Below, one piece after another: positions 27,803-35,923 of a DNA stretch of 64,000 nucleotides; position 1 is the stretch's first letter; the number at the start of each line of letters is the position of its first letter. The notes under the pieces were generated by a model that worked only from the letters and a program-made list of their open reading frames with translations, did no database searches and was not told where the DNA came from. Origin of the DNA: Roseimaritima ulvae (GTDB lineage Bacteria; Planctomycetota; Planctomycetia; Pirellulales; Pirellulaceae); NCBI RefSeq assembly GCF_008065135.1, contig NZ_CP042914.1, forward strand, positions 2,976,001 to 3,040,000, read 5' to 3'. The position numbers and the translations under genes are program-made.

Positions 27803-27862
27803 ATATAACTAAATTTTCTGTTATACCCCCCTACTCAGAAGGGGATAACTTAGTCGTTCGCC
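27803..27862. other. attI recombination site region
   Basis: Between the integrase start and the first cassette. The crossover point is G27856|TT in TAGTCGTTCGCC, the same GTTCGCC that ends many attC sites here. Immediately left is an inverted pair, GTTATACCCC...GGGGATAAC, a possible integrase binding or regulatory element. The segment 27697-27800 has no gene. Confidence 0.75.
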
Positions 27863-27906
27863 CAACGAGTCACGCCCGAACCCCTGCCAGCGAGCCCAGA
27901 CCTCTA

Positions 27907-28506
27907 ATGCCACGTGGTTACGTCATCGCATTGACTGTTTTGTCTGCATTTGCGGGATTGCTCGTGATTGGCATCCCGCACCTACGCGAACAGCGACGAT
28001 TATCTTTCGAGCGTCAGAAAGCGGAATGGCGACAGGAAGCACTCGATCGTGTCAAAAACGGCGATCATCGCGTGTCAATTATGGACCCGGACCTCTTGCC
28101 GATGCTTGCACATGACGCTGACTGTGTCGCGAATCTGAAGGAACTTAGTTTCTCAATGACGGAAATTGCCCCGGACAACGCTCGATTCGTCTCGCAACTC
28201 AAGAACGTCCAATCCCTCTACTTCTACGATACGCATGGCGCAGACATCGTTCTGGAACACGCAAGAGATTTACCGATAACGAAGCTAGGATTCGAGATGG
28301 ATCGTCTGTCGAAAGACTCGCTTAGTAAGCTTGCCGAATTTCCTGATTTGACGGATGTACATTTCGAACACGTCATGTTTCCAAACGAAGTCGCTATACT
28401 TGAGTCGTTGCCCGAACGAATTTCGGTTCACATCCCGCATCCAGCGGCGAACGAACCCGGCTTCATAGAACGTGGCGAACCAGCCGATGCACCAGAGTCG
28501 CGGTAG
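27907..28506 (+). CDS. Membrane-anchored leucine-rich-repeat-like protein (cassette 1)
   Basis: 199 residues. N-terminal anchor 'VIALTVLSAFAGLLVIGI' followed by an exterior domain with LRR-like periods ('LKELSFSMTEIAPDNARFVSQLKNVQSLYF', 'LPITKLGFEMDRLSKDSLSKLAEFPDLTDVHF'). First cassette after attI. The stop lies inside the attC, so the tail 'RGEPADAPESR' is attC-encoded. An apparently identical copy is at 55141-55740. Function unknown. Confidence 0.8.
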   Translation: MPRGYVIALTVLSAFAGLLVIGIPHLREQRRLSFERQKAEWRQEALDRVKNGDHRVSIMDPDLLPMLAHDADCVANLKELSFSMTEIAPDNARFVSQLKNVQSLYFYDTHGADIVLEHARDLPITKLGFEMDRLSKDSLSKLAEFPDLTDVHFEHVMFPNEVAILESLPERISVHIPHPAANEPGFIERGEPADAPESR

Positions 28507-28563
28507 CGGGGCGGTTCGAAATGGAAGATCAGCCGCCGCGACCGGGTGATCGCGATCGTTCTG
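28474..28563 (+). other. attC site, cassette 1
   Basis: Closes cassette 1 (27857-28558). Inner arms GTCGCGG/CCGCGAC; crossover G28558|TT. Contains the stop codon of the cassette gene. Confidence 0.88.
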
Positions 28564-28582
28564 CTGCAAATATGAGCTGAGA

Positions 28583-29176
28583 GTGATTGTGGATGACGAC
28601 TGCCTCTATTGTGGTTTGAGCTATGCCGCCGACGCTGGCGATCACGAAGCGGTGACGCGGTACCTCAACCTCGGCGCTAGCCCTGCAGTTGAGGTTGAGT
28701 GCAACAACGCATTGGCGTATGCAATTGGCCGTGAGCACATCGATATTGTACGCTTGCTCCTGAACAGCGGCGCAGATCCCAACAGATCGGATCCAATGAT
28801 ACACGCGACCCCGATGACGTTAGCAGTTGATCGGCGTTCACAAGCCATCGTACAGCTTCTTATCGCTCACGGCGCAAAACTTGATGACATCAACATGTTC
28901 GTCGTCGTCCGAAGCGGAACGCAGGATTTCGTTCAAGAAATGATCGACTTGGGGGCCTGCGCAAGTGTGATCGATATGGGAACCGGCCGTACCCTGTTGC
29001 ATGACGCAGCTATGTACGGCCATGAACGGACTGTAGCCGCATTGGTGCGTGCGGGTGTTGACACACTGCGAACCGATAGGTGGGGCAATACTGCCACAGA
29101 CTTGGCAGCGCGAAACGGACATTGTATTGTTGTTCAGCTCCTCGCGTCGTTCGATCACAAGGAGTCAAGCGTGTAA
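28583..29176 (+). CDS. Ankyrin-repeat protein (cassette 2)
   Basis: 197 residues from GTG 28583. Four to five ankyrin repeats are visible: 'LSYAADAGDHEAVTRYLNLGASP', 'ALAYAIGREHIDIVRLLLNSGADPN', 'PMTLAVDRRSQAIVQLLIAHGAKL', 'TLLHDAAMYGHERTVAALVRAGVD', 'TATDLAARNGHCIVVQLLA'. No signal peptide; a cytoplasmic protein-binding module. The partner is unknown. A second GTG two codons downstream is an alternative start. Confidence 0.88.
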   Translation: MIVDDDCLYCGLSYAADAGDHEAVTRYLNLGASPAVEVECNNALAYAIGREHIDIVRLLLNSGADPNRSDPMIHATPMTLAVDRRSQAIVQLLIAHGAKLDDINMFVVVRSGTQDFVQEMIDLGACASVIDMGTGRTLLHDAAMYGHERTVAALVRAGVDTLRTDRWGNTATDLAARNGHCIVVQLLASFDHKESSV

Positions 29177-29180
29177 GGCC

Positions 29181-29272
29181 GCAGAACCATCACATGCAGG
29201 GGAGTGCCGGTGGTCAGCGCTTTTTTGAAATCACCATCAACTCCCGGCACCCCCTGATGCTGGTCGTTCTGC
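29181..29272 (+). other. attC site, cassette 2
   Basis: Closes cassette 2 (28559-29266). Inner arms GTGCCGG/CCGGCAC; crossover G29266|TT. Confidence 0.88.
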
Positions 29273-29813
29273 AGACGGACGGCGTTGAGCTACTGGTAAC
29301 TTGCTTGGTCAGCGACAATTGGTTGAACGGTGCGGTCTGTCTCTCAGTCCGTCAGCGTCGTTTGCCTTGTTGCCGACGTTCGCTCGTGGTTGAACTCGTG
29401 TTCACTTCACGGACCTTCAAGACCATTCGCTAGCGAACAATTTTTGGCTTCGATGTCGCGAGTTGCGCGGTCGAGTTGTCCACACCTCGCCAAGTCCATG
29501 GTCCGCAAACCGTCCATCACTTCGGCAACCGGATTTGCTGCAGCCAATGGTTGCTCGGAGCGATGCGCGATCCATTGCGGGACCATTCGTGTCCGTCCGT
29601 AAGATTCGTGCCGCAAAAGTTTACGCCGCAGGTGCGCGGTCAATGCTTGCTGCGTCCTATTTCGCTTGGCTACAATGGTGGGCAGCGTCAATCGGATTGG
29701 CCGCCTTCCAGACGCTTCGATCCAAGGCTGCAGAACAATGTGTTGAACCAGAGTTGCCGATCTGACGTTGCTGAAATGGTTCATCTTGGGCGGCAACCTG
29801 GTTAACACTAACG
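29267..29813 (+). repeat. Type A cassette without clear gene (cassette 3)
   Basis: 547 bases starting TTCTGCAGACGGACGGCG. One of five type A copies (also cassettes 11, 25, 43, 46). Body almost identical to cassette 46. Contains the perfect palindrome GTTCGCTAGCGAAC and a promoter-like pair near its right end. A 90-codon plus frame and a longer minus frame stay open in all copies, but substitutions between copies do not favour silent positions. Confidence 0.8.
29647..29676 (+). promoter_or_regulatory. Promoter-like element of type A cassette 3
   Basis: TTGCTG, 18-base spacer, TACAAT (5 of 6 to the -10 consensus), reading toward cassette 4. Conserved in all five type A copies. Confidence 0.45.
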
Positions 29814-29818
29814 TTCCC
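29729..29818 (+). other. attC site, cassette 3
   Basis: Inner arms GTTGCCG/CGGCAAC, outer TGTGTTGAACCAG/CTGGTTAACACT; crossover G29813|TT. Confidence 0.88.
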
Positions 29819-29830
29819 CGACTGAAATAC

Positions 29831-30346
29831 ATGGCAAACGTCGATCCGTATCAACCGCTCGGCGACACCGCGCTTGAGATCGATCAGTTGGAGCCTACCT
29901 CATCCCGCTTTGCGACAATCGCACCATACGTATTTGTCGTGCTTCCGATACTTTTCGGCCTTACAGGCTTCGCTGGATATATCGCTCTCGTAATTGCGAT
30001 TGAACGCCAACTAGCGGAGAACGAACCGGTTCTTTCTTACGGCCAGCAAGCATTCTTGATCTCGCTACCGATCTGCACGATGATTGCAGCATCAACTGGT
30101 TATGCACTGGCATTTTTCTTCGCCAGACAACGAACGTTGAGCATCATTCTCTTGTTTGTGATCGCTTTGGTGAGCTGGCTGATTACGTGGTCATTCTGGA
30201 ATTCGCAAATTGCCCAATACGGTCGTGACGCTTCTGAAGTTGTTCTATACTATCCTCCGACGGGCTATGCCGCGGCGGCCGCGTGTCTTGGCCTATTGCT
30301 CTCGATCGCTTTGACCGTTCGTCGCGCAAAACGCGGGGAACCATGA
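29831..30346 (+). CDS. Four-helix membrane protein, 'DPYQP' type (cassette 4)
   Basis: 171 residues starting 'MANVDPYQPLG', the N-terminal tag common on small planctomycete membrane proteins. Four hydrophobic segments: 'IAPYVFVVLPILFGLTGFAGYIALVIAI', 'AFLISLPICTMIAASTGYALAFFF', 'LSIILLFVIALVSWLITW' and 'AAAACLGLLLSIALTV'. Inner-membrane protein of unknown role. Lies directly behind a promoter-like type A cassette. Confidence 0.8.
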   Translation: MANVDPYQPLGDTALEIDQLEPTSSRFATIAPYVFVVLPILFGLTGFAGYIALVIAIERQLAENEPVLSYGQQAFLISLPICTMIAASTGYALAFFFARQRTLSIILLFVIALVSWLITWSFWNSQIAQYGRDASEVVLYYPPTGYAAAAACLGLLLSIALTVRRAKRGEP

Positions 30347-30427
30347 AATGCACGGGAGAACGGGTGGTCCGTTCTCTCGTTTGCTTGCACGTCGTTCGCC
30401 CGTTCCCCGTGATTTCTAACGTTCTGC
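30335..30427 (+). other. attC site, cassette 4
   Basis: Closes cassette 4 (29814-30421). Inner arms GAACGGG/CCCGTTC; crossover G30421|TT. Confidence 0.88.
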
Positions 30428-30439
30428 ACCAATAACACT

Positions 30440-31072
30440 ATGCTGGCTATGAACGCATACGAAGTGCTTCGCGACGTTCACCACATTGGAAGCCCGCTCG
30501 TTGGCAGGGTGACGGGGTGCACCGAAATTGAAATTTATCACGGATTCCCCGGAGGGCACGTTACACTTGCAACGACGTCCAATTTTCCAGCGATTCTCCC
30601 GTATCAATACCTCTCGGACGATCACTCGCAGTTCAACTCTAACCTAATTCCGAAACTCGGTGCTGAGATCGAAACAGTTGTCTTCAACTTTGTGGATGAG
30701 ACGCTGTATCTGAGCGCAAGACCCAGAGATCTCAAATCGTCAACGATACATGAATGGCGTGACTTTTACGCCTACGTCAGCACTTTGTCGATTGGTAGTG
30801 AAATCACTGGTGTTGTCGAAAAGGCAATGCCATTTGGCTTGTTCGTCAATTTTGGATCACCGTATATTGGACTCATCGACATTGGCCACACATCCTTCAA
30901 TGGCGGACGTGCACTGCCATTTGATAACGACACATGGCCAACAACTGGAGACAGTATTCGGTGCACCATCGGCTACATTCGCTTCCACAATCGACAGATT
31001 GGTTTGGGGTGGATACCGGACGGAGGTGCAGAACCAAACGATGCAACCGAGCGGCGAAGTCGGGCGTTTTGA
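30440..31072 (+). CDS. S1-domain RNA-binding-like protein (cassette 5)
   Basis: 210 residues; ATG 30440 or 30449. The C-terminal half carries an S1-type OB fold: 'GSEITGVVEKAMPFGLFVNFGSPYIGLIDIGHTSF' then 'GDSIRCTIGYIRFHNRQIGLG'. The N-terminal half ('VLRDVHHIGSPLVGRVTGCTEIEIYHGFPGGHVTLATT') is not recognised. The stop falls inside the attC, giving the attC-encoded tail 'NDATERRSRAF'. Probably binds RNA; biological target unknown. Confidence 0.78.
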   Translation: MLAMNAYEVLRDVHHIGSPLVGRVTGCTEIEIYHGFPGGHVTLATTSNFPAILPYQYLSDDHSQFNSNLIPKLGAEIETVVFNFVDETLYLSARPRDLKSSTIHEWRDFYAYVSTLSIGSEITGVVEKAMPFGLFVNFGSPYIGLIDIGHTSFNGGRALPFDNDTWPTTGDSIRCTIGYIRFHNRQIGLGWIPDGGAEPNDATERRSRAF

Positions 31073-31117
31073 AGTGGTAGATCTTCCGTCGCCGCCGGCT
31101 GATCGTCAACGTTCCGT
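31028..31117 (+). other. attC site, cassette 5
   Basis: Closes cassette 5 (30422-31111). Inner arms GCGGCGA/TCGCCGC; crossover G31111|TT. Left half is also coding. Confidence 0.88.
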
Positions 31118-31123
31118 CAATGA

Positions 31124-31624
31124 ATGATGCCTGACACGCAAGATCAAACCGAATCGCAGGATGCACGCTCACCTTCCAAACGCTCAATCGTTGGTGGAAT
31201 TGGGCTTGCGTTCGCACTCCTAGGATTGGTCGCCGCCATTATGTCGCCGTGGATCATCGACGTGCTCGAACCTGGACGGAAGCCGATCGACGAGGCTGCC
31301 GTGGAAGTCGCCACTAAGATCAAAGACCGACTTATAGCGAAGGCGAAGGGCGACGAATACATCCCACCAGTTGAGACCGAGACTGGATTTGATATCGGAA
31401 AATGGTATCCCGCTGGCACTATTGCGCTTGGATTGTGCGGGATTTGCTTTGGGATTGGCGGGTTCTGTAGGCACGAGGACCTGCGGATCACTGGTTCCTC
31501 GGTGACCGTCGGCCTCGCCGCAATCGTTTTTCAGTATTTCCTGCTTCTCGCGGCTGCAATTATCTTCTTCATGCTCGTTGCGATTATTCTCTCCGCCTTG
31601 GGGATCGAATTGCCAACGCCATGA
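31124..31624 (+). CDS. Small polytopic membrane protein (cassette 6)
   Basis: 166 residues. Polar N-terminus, then hydrophobic segments 'IVGGIGLAFALLGLVAAIMSPWII', 'AGTIALGLCGICFGIGGFC' and a long C-terminal pair 'VTVGLAAIVFQYFLLLAAAIIFFMLVAIIL'; an exterior or cytoplasmic loop 'KPIDEAAVEVATKIKDRLIAKAKGDEYIPPVET' lies between the first two. Apparently identical copy at 55805-56305. Function unknown. Confidence 0.78.
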   Translation: MMPDTQDQTESQDARSPSKRSIVGGIGLAFALLGLVAAIMSPWIIDVLEPGRKPIDEAAVEVATKIKDRLIAKAKGDEYIPPVETETGFDIGKWYPAGTIALGLCGICFGIGGFCRHEDLRITGSSVTVGLAAIVFQYFLLLAAAIIFFMLVAIILSALGIELPTP

Positions 31625-31648
31625 TCACTGGAGTCCGAACGCAGAATT

Positions 31649-31739
31649 ACGGAACCACCCGATGCACCCGAGTCGCCGCGTCGGGCATTTTGACAATGGA
31701 AGATCTCTCGCGGCGACCGGGTGATCGGTAACGTTCTTG
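31649..31739 (+). other. attC site, cassette 6
   Basis: Closes cassette 6 (31112-31733). Inner arms GTCGCCGCG/CGCGGCGAC; crossover G31733|TT. Confidence 0.88.
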
Positions 31740-32199
31740 CGGCGACGATGCGCGGCCTATTGGGTTCGCAGTAGTTGTCCAGGTCACGAACGTTTTCCCC
31801 AGTTCAAGTCATTAGCGACATCGCATCGGGTGAACGTCGCTTTCACTAGAACCGCCTGATTGTTGAAGCCTTCCCGTCGAACCGATGCGCGGTTGGCTTT
31901 AACCACAGATTTACACAGATGTGATTGATCGAGGTTCGTATCTATGTGCATCTGCGTGTATCTGTGGTTGTTGATGACGCCCGGAAAGAATCGGCGCTAA
32001 ATGCTATGTGTCCGATTCTGCGTTGTGGTTTGTTGCTCGGCCCCACTTCGGCCGGTATTCTAGGGTTCGTGAGGCCCGTCCGATTGGCGAATCGTCCGCC
32101 GCACAAGCCCAGCGCAAGAACCATGTGTTGCACGCGAGTGGCGGCGACACGTTTTCGTGAAAACAACATCACGGGGCGCCACCGCGTGAACACCGCCGT
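31734..32199 (+). repeat. Type C1 cassette: CACAGAT hairpin, no clear gene (cassette 7)
   Basis: 466 bases. Hairpin at 31901-31969 with arms AACCACAGATTTACACAGAT and ATCTGCGTGTATCTGTGGTT, each built from iterated ACACAGAT words. A second copy is cassette 50, which has 10 extra bases in the left arm. The right third is shared with types C2-C4 and ends in a promoter-like pair and attC. Confidence 0.8.
32033..32061 (+). promoter_or_regulatory. Promoter-like element of cassette 7
   Basis: TTGCTC, 17-base spacer, TATTCT, reading toward cassette 8; the spacer contains the self-complementary GGCC...GGCC. Confidence 0.45.
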
Positions 32200-32205
32200 T
32201 CTTTC
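32113..32205 (+). other. attC site, cassette 7
   Basis: Inner arms GTGGCG/CGCCAC, outer GTGTTGCACGCG/CGCGTGAACAC; crossover G32199|TT. Confidence 0.88.
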
Positions 32206-32224
32206 GACTAGAGATTGACACTCA

Positions 32225-32661
<437 letters not shown>

Positions 32662-32674
<13 letters not shown>

Positions 32675-32753
32675 CATGCACGGGAGCACGGCTTGCGGCT
32701 TTTCTCGCAATGGATGCCCAATTCTCCGTGCCCCGTGATGTCCGACGTTCTTG
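32662..32753 (+). other. attC site, cassette 8
   Basis: Closes cassette 8 (32200-32747). Inner arms GCACGG/CCGTGC; crossover G32747|TT. Confidence 0.88.
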
Positions 32754-33164
32754 CTGTCTGTCGTCTGCTACGCTGGATATGTTGCGTTTGATCTCGCTTG
32801 CCGCTGCCAATGAGCGATGGACGAACCTTCACGGCATAGTGATTAGTGTTCGATTAGCGAAGATTAGTGTTCTCCCTTTTTGGAACACTAATCGCCACTA
32901 ATCACACACTAATCGGCGGCCTTGCCAATGCCCGAGTTCCAACGCTGTCGATGCGCCCGCTGATTATCGTCGGCTTGCTGATTTGCTCGGTCGATTGTTG
33001 CTCGGCCTTACTTCGGTCGGTATCTTGAGGGGTTACGGAATCGATTCAATTGGCGGGTCGTCCGCCGTACATGCCCAGCGCAAGAACCATGTGTTGCACG
33101 CGAGTGGCGGTAACACGTTTTCGTGAAAACAACATCGCGGGTCGCCACCGCGTGAACACCGACG
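32748..33164 (+). repeat. Type C2 cassette: GATTAG hairpin, no clear gene (cassette 9)
   Basis: 417 bases starting TTCTTGCTGTCTGTC. Hairpin at 32841-32914 with left arm of iterated GATTAGTGTTC/GATTAGCG and right arm GAACACTAATCGCCACTAAT. Near-identical to cassette 37. Same downstream scaffold as other C types. Confidence 0.8.
32998..33026 (+). promoter_or_regulatory. Promoter-like element of cassette 9
   Basis: TTGCTC, 17-base spacer with an imperfect GGCC/GGTC hairpin, TATCTT, reading rightward. Confidence 0.4.
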
Positions 33165-33170
33165 TTCTTG
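33079..33170 (+). other. attC site, cassette 9
   Basis: Inner arms GTGGCG/CGCCAC; crossover G33164|TT. Confidence 0.88.
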
Positions 33171-33640
33171 CTGTCTGTCATTGTACGACCGGGCCATCTT
33201 GATGGACGTATGTTGTCGACGCTCGTAGAGGTGCTGCTGGCCCTCTAACCACGAAAGGCACGAATCACACAAAAAGCACATCCCCCTACTTTCGTGTGTT
33301 TCGTATGTTTCGTGGTTCTTCTTCCGGCGGAGCTCTATCTGGCTCTTGCTCTCCGACTTTGCCTCGACGTTTGCCGATTCCCGTGCTGCTTGGTCATTCG
33401 AGTTCCGCGGCCCAATCTTGCTCGATCAACGCGTCTATCGAAAATCGCCGGGGGCGGGTTATCGCGGGTGATTGTTGCTCTGTCCCGTTCCGACCTGTAT
33501 CCTGAGGTCATGCCCGGCCGATAGGGCTGGCGAGCCATTCGTCCATGCAATCGCCTCGCAAGAACCATGTGTTGAACCAGAGTTGCCGATCTGATGTTTT
33601 AGAGATGGTTAATCTTGGGCGGCAACCTGGTTAACACTAA
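33165..33640 (+). repeat. Type B cassette: CACGAA hairpin, no clear gene (cassette 10)
   Basis: 476 bases. Hairpin at 33247-33317 with arms AACCACGAAAGGCACGAA and TTTCGTATGTTTCGTGGTT built from iterated CACGAA. One of five type B copies (10, 24, 26, 39, 41); nearest to cassette 26. Its attC is of the GTTGCCG type shared with type A cassettes, unlike types C. Confidence 0.8.
33475..33503 (+). promoter_or_regulatory. Promoter-like element of cassette 10
   Basis: TTGCTC, 17-base spacer, TATCCT, reading rightward; hexamers and spacing kept in all type B copies. Confidence 0.45.
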
Positions 33641-33646
33641 CGTTCT
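33557..33646 (+). other. attC site, cassette 10
   Basis: Inner arms GTTGCCG/CGGCAAC with the GATGTTTTAGAGATGG loop form; crossover G33640|TT. Confidence 0.88.
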
Positions 33647-34189
33647 GCAGACGGACGGCGTTGAGCTACTGGCAACTTGCTTGGTCAGCGACAATTGGTT
33701 GAGCGGTGCGGTCTGTCTCTCAGTCCGCCAGCGTCGTTTGCCTTGTTGCCGACGTTCGGTCGTGGTTGAACTCGTGTTCACTTCACGGACCTTCGAGACC
33801 GTTCGCTAGCGAACAATTCTTGACTTCGATGTCGCGAGTTGCGCGGTCGAATTGCCCACACCTCGCGAAGTCCATGGTCCGCAAACCGTCCATCATTTCG
33901 GCAACCGGATTTGCTTCCGCCAATAGTTGCTCGGAGCGATGCGCGATCCATTGCGCGACTATTCGTGTCCGTCCGTAAGATTCGTGTCGCAAAAGCTTAG
34001 GCCGCAGGTGCGCGGTCAATGCTTGCTGCGCCCTATTTCGCTTGGCTACAATGGTGGGCAGCGCCAATCGGGTTGGCCGCCTCCCAGACGCTTCGATCCA
34101 ACGCTGCAGAACAATGTGTTGAACCAGAGTTGCCAATCTGACGTTGCTGAAATGGTTCATCGTGGGCGGCAACCTGGTTAACACTAACG
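33641..34189 (+). repeat. Type A cassette without clear gene (cassette 11)
   Basis: 549 bases, apparently identical to cassette 25 and about 5 percent different from cassette 3. In the longest shared minus frame roughly 14 of about 23 base differences from cassette 3 change an amino acid, arguing against that frame being a gene. Confidence 0.8.
34023..34052 (+). promoter_or_regulatory. Promoter-like element of type A cassette 11
   Basis: TTGCTG, 18-base spacer, TACAAT, reading toward cassette 12. Confidence 0.45.
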
Positions 34190-34195
34190 TTCTGC
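34103..34195 (+). other. attC site, cassette 11
   Basis: Inner arms GTTGCCG/CGGCAAC with the GACGTTGCTGAAATGG loop form; crossover G34189|TT. Confidence 0.88.
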
Positions 34196-34214
34196 CATTG
34201 AAGGAGCTGACATT

Positions 34215-34754
34215 TTGACCGAGCGTCAGACGAAGGCGGAACGCAAGGTCGCGACTACCAAAGAACTTGCCCGGCGCGAGTTCGCAACTTCGTGGATGAG
34301 ATGGCGTGATGTGCCGCTCGTGATACTGTTCTTGCCGTTCGCTGTTCTCTTCGGCATGCACGTCGCAGGACTCGCAATGCTGATCCGCAAGTATTTCCGC
34401 GTCCCGTATTTTGTGAACCTGACACTACTCTACGCATTGCTCTTGGTGCCGGTGTGGATTCGGTACGACACAAACATGTGGCTTTTGATCGTCGGGACAA
34501 TTCTTGTATTGCTGGCGTCGCTGATCCCGTTACTGACGGACAGTCGTGAAGAGGCCATGAATGGGTCAAACTTTGAGCATTCGGCTCCGGCACATATCCT
34601 GTTGGTTTTGCTATACTTGACTATTCCTGCATTCAATGCCGCCGTGGACGCTCGCTCTCGGTTGCAAGAAAGGCAGAACAATCCCATGCAACCGAGCGGC
34701 GAAGTCGGGCGTTTTGAAATGGAAAGTCAACCGTCGCCGCCGGCTGATGGGTAA
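34215..34754 (+). CDS. Membrane protein with attC-encoded tail (cassette 12)
   Basis: 179 residues from TTG 34215, preceded by AAGGAG with 8-base spacing, which decides the start. Basic N-terminus then four hydrophobic segments: 'VPLVILFLPFAVLFGMHVAGLAML', 'YFVNLTLLYALLLVPVWI', 'MWLLIVGTILVLLASLIPLL', 'AHILLVLLYLTIPAF'. The reading frame runs through almost the whole attC, so the last ~28 residues ('NNPMQPSGEVGRFEMESQ' and on) are attC-encoded. Function unknown. Confidence 0.78.
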   Translation: MTERQTKAERKVATTKELARREFATSWMRWRDVPLVILFLPFAVLFGMHVAGLAMLIRKYFRVPYFVNLTLLYALLLVPVWIRYDTNMWLLIVGTILVLLASLIPLLTDSREEAMNGSNFEHSAPAHILLVLLYLTIPAFNAAVDARSRLQERQNNPMQPSGEVGRFEMESQPSPPADG

Positions 34755-34762
34755 CGTTCGCC
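34672..34762 (+). other. attC site, cassette 12
   Basis: Closes cassette 12 (34190-34756). Inner arms GCGGCGA/TCGCCGC; crossover G34756|TT. Almost completely overlapped by the cassette CDS. Confidence 0.88.
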
Positions 34763-34769
34763 GACTGAA

Positions 34770-35282
34770 ATGATCATCAACGATAATTGGTTCTCTGACC
34801 GCCATCCTGGAGTGACATCCGAGCAGGTATCCGCCATAAACGCTATGTTGCAGGCCCCACTGAGTTCATCAGAACTTACAGACCTCGCGAAGCTGCACGC
34901 CAAGGTTCCCGGCGGTACGCCTGCAAATGAATGGCAAATCGCTGTTCGCAACCTGCCCGATAGCTACGTCGATTTACTCCGCGTTTCGCATGGTGGCTGC
35001 TTGACTCATGGTGAACGTGAAATCGCATTCTTCGAGGACAGATCGCTTCGCGAGTATCTGCTGCACTACGAGTTTCCTGTCTATATGCCGGGATCGCTAC
35101 CGTTTGGCTTAAATGGTGGCGGAGTGTTCTACATCTTTGACATGCGGGAACCCGCACGCAACGGCGAGTTTCCAATTCTTGTTGCTCACTCATCTTGCCT
35201 TGGGTACGATGATGCCACACTGATCGCCAAGGACATTCACGAGCTACTTTGCGACACAACCAACGTCGAACACTTGATGTGA
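34770..35282 (+). CDS. SUKH (SMI1/KNR4)-family protein (cassette 13)
   Basis: 170 residues. 'LPDSYVDLLRVSHGG' at about residue 62 is the SUKH entry motif, followed by 'LPFGLNGGGVFYIFDMREP', 'FPILVAHSSCLGYDDATLIAKDIHELL'. SUKH proteins often act as immunity proteins against polymorphic toxins; no toxin is encoded next to it. The adjacent cassette 14 is an apparently identical tandem copy (35396-35908). Confidence 0.82.
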   Translation: MIINDNWFSDRHPGVTSEQVSAINAMLQAPLSSSELTDLAKLHAKVPGGTPANEWQIAVRNLPDSYVDLLRVSHGGCLTHGEREIAFFEDRSLREYLLHYEFPVYMPGSLPFGLNGGGVFYIFDMREPARNGEFPILVAHSSCLGYDDATLIAKDIHELLCDTTNVEHLM

Positions 35283-35297
35283 TTCGGTGCAAATTGC

Positions 35298-35388
35298 GGC
35301 GAACCATGTGATGAACGGGAGTTGCGGGCGGCGTCTTTTCGCGAGTTTGAGTTGGTTAGCCGCAACCCCGTTATCACTGACGTTCGCC
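35298..35388 (+). other. attC site, cassette 13
   Basis: Closes cassette 13 (34757-35382). A clean example: outer box GGCGAAC/GTTCGCC, inner arms GTTGCGG/CCGCAAC with one unpaired A; crossover G35382|TT. Confidence 0.92.
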
Positions 35389-35395
35389 GACTGAA

Positions 35396-35908
35396 ATGAT
35401 CATCAACGATAATTGGTTCTCTGACCGCCATCCTGGAGTGACATCCGAGCAGGTATCCGCCATAAACGCTATGTTGCAGGCCCCACTGAGTTCATCAGAA
35501 CTTACAGACCTCGCGAAGCTGCACGCCAAGGTTCCCGGCGGTACGCCTGCAAATGAATGGCAAATCGCTGTTCGCAACCTGCCCGATAGCTACGTCGATT
35601 TACTCCGCGTTTCGCATGGTGGCTGCTTGACTCATGGTGAACGTGAAATCGCATTCTTCGAGGACAGATCGCTTCGCGAGTATCTGCTGCACTACGAGTT
35701 TCCTGTCTATATGCCGGGATCGCTACCGTTTGGCTTAAATGGTGGCGGAGTGTTCTACATCTTTGACATGCGGGAACCCGCACGCAACGGCGAGTTTCCA
35801 ATTCTTGTTGCTCACTCATCTTGCCTTGGGTACGATGATGCCACACTGATCGCCAAGGACATTCACGAGCTACTTTGCGACACAACCAACGTCGAACACT
35901 TGATGTGA
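35396..35908 (+). CDS. SUKH (SMI1/KNR4)-family protein, tandem duplicate (cassette 14)
   Basis: Same 170-residue product as cassette 13; the whole 626-base cassette, including attC, appears identical by eye. This indicates very recent duplication by cassette recombination or replication slippage. Two gene doses of a possible immunity protein may be selected. Confidence 0.82.
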   Translation: MIINDNWFSDRHPGVTSEQVSAINAMLQAPLSSSELTDLAKLHAKVPGGTPANEWQIAVRNLPDSYVDLLRVSHGGCLTHGEREIAFFEDRSLREYLLHYEFPVYMPGSLPFGLNGGGVFYIFDMREPARNGEFPILVAHSSCLGYDDATLIAKDIHELLCDTTNVEHLM

Positions 35909-35923
35909 TTCGGTGCAAATTGC

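Noticed and set aside
29407-29832. Minus-strand open frame shared by all type A cassettes (up to 190 codons)
   Set aside because: Start positions depend on the neighbouring cassette, and base differences between copies change amino acids about as often as expected without selection.
33165-33640. Plus- and minus-strand small frames in type B cassettes (70-77 codons)
   Set aside because: They run through the iterated hairpin and carry no protein-like pattern; length is set by the repeat.
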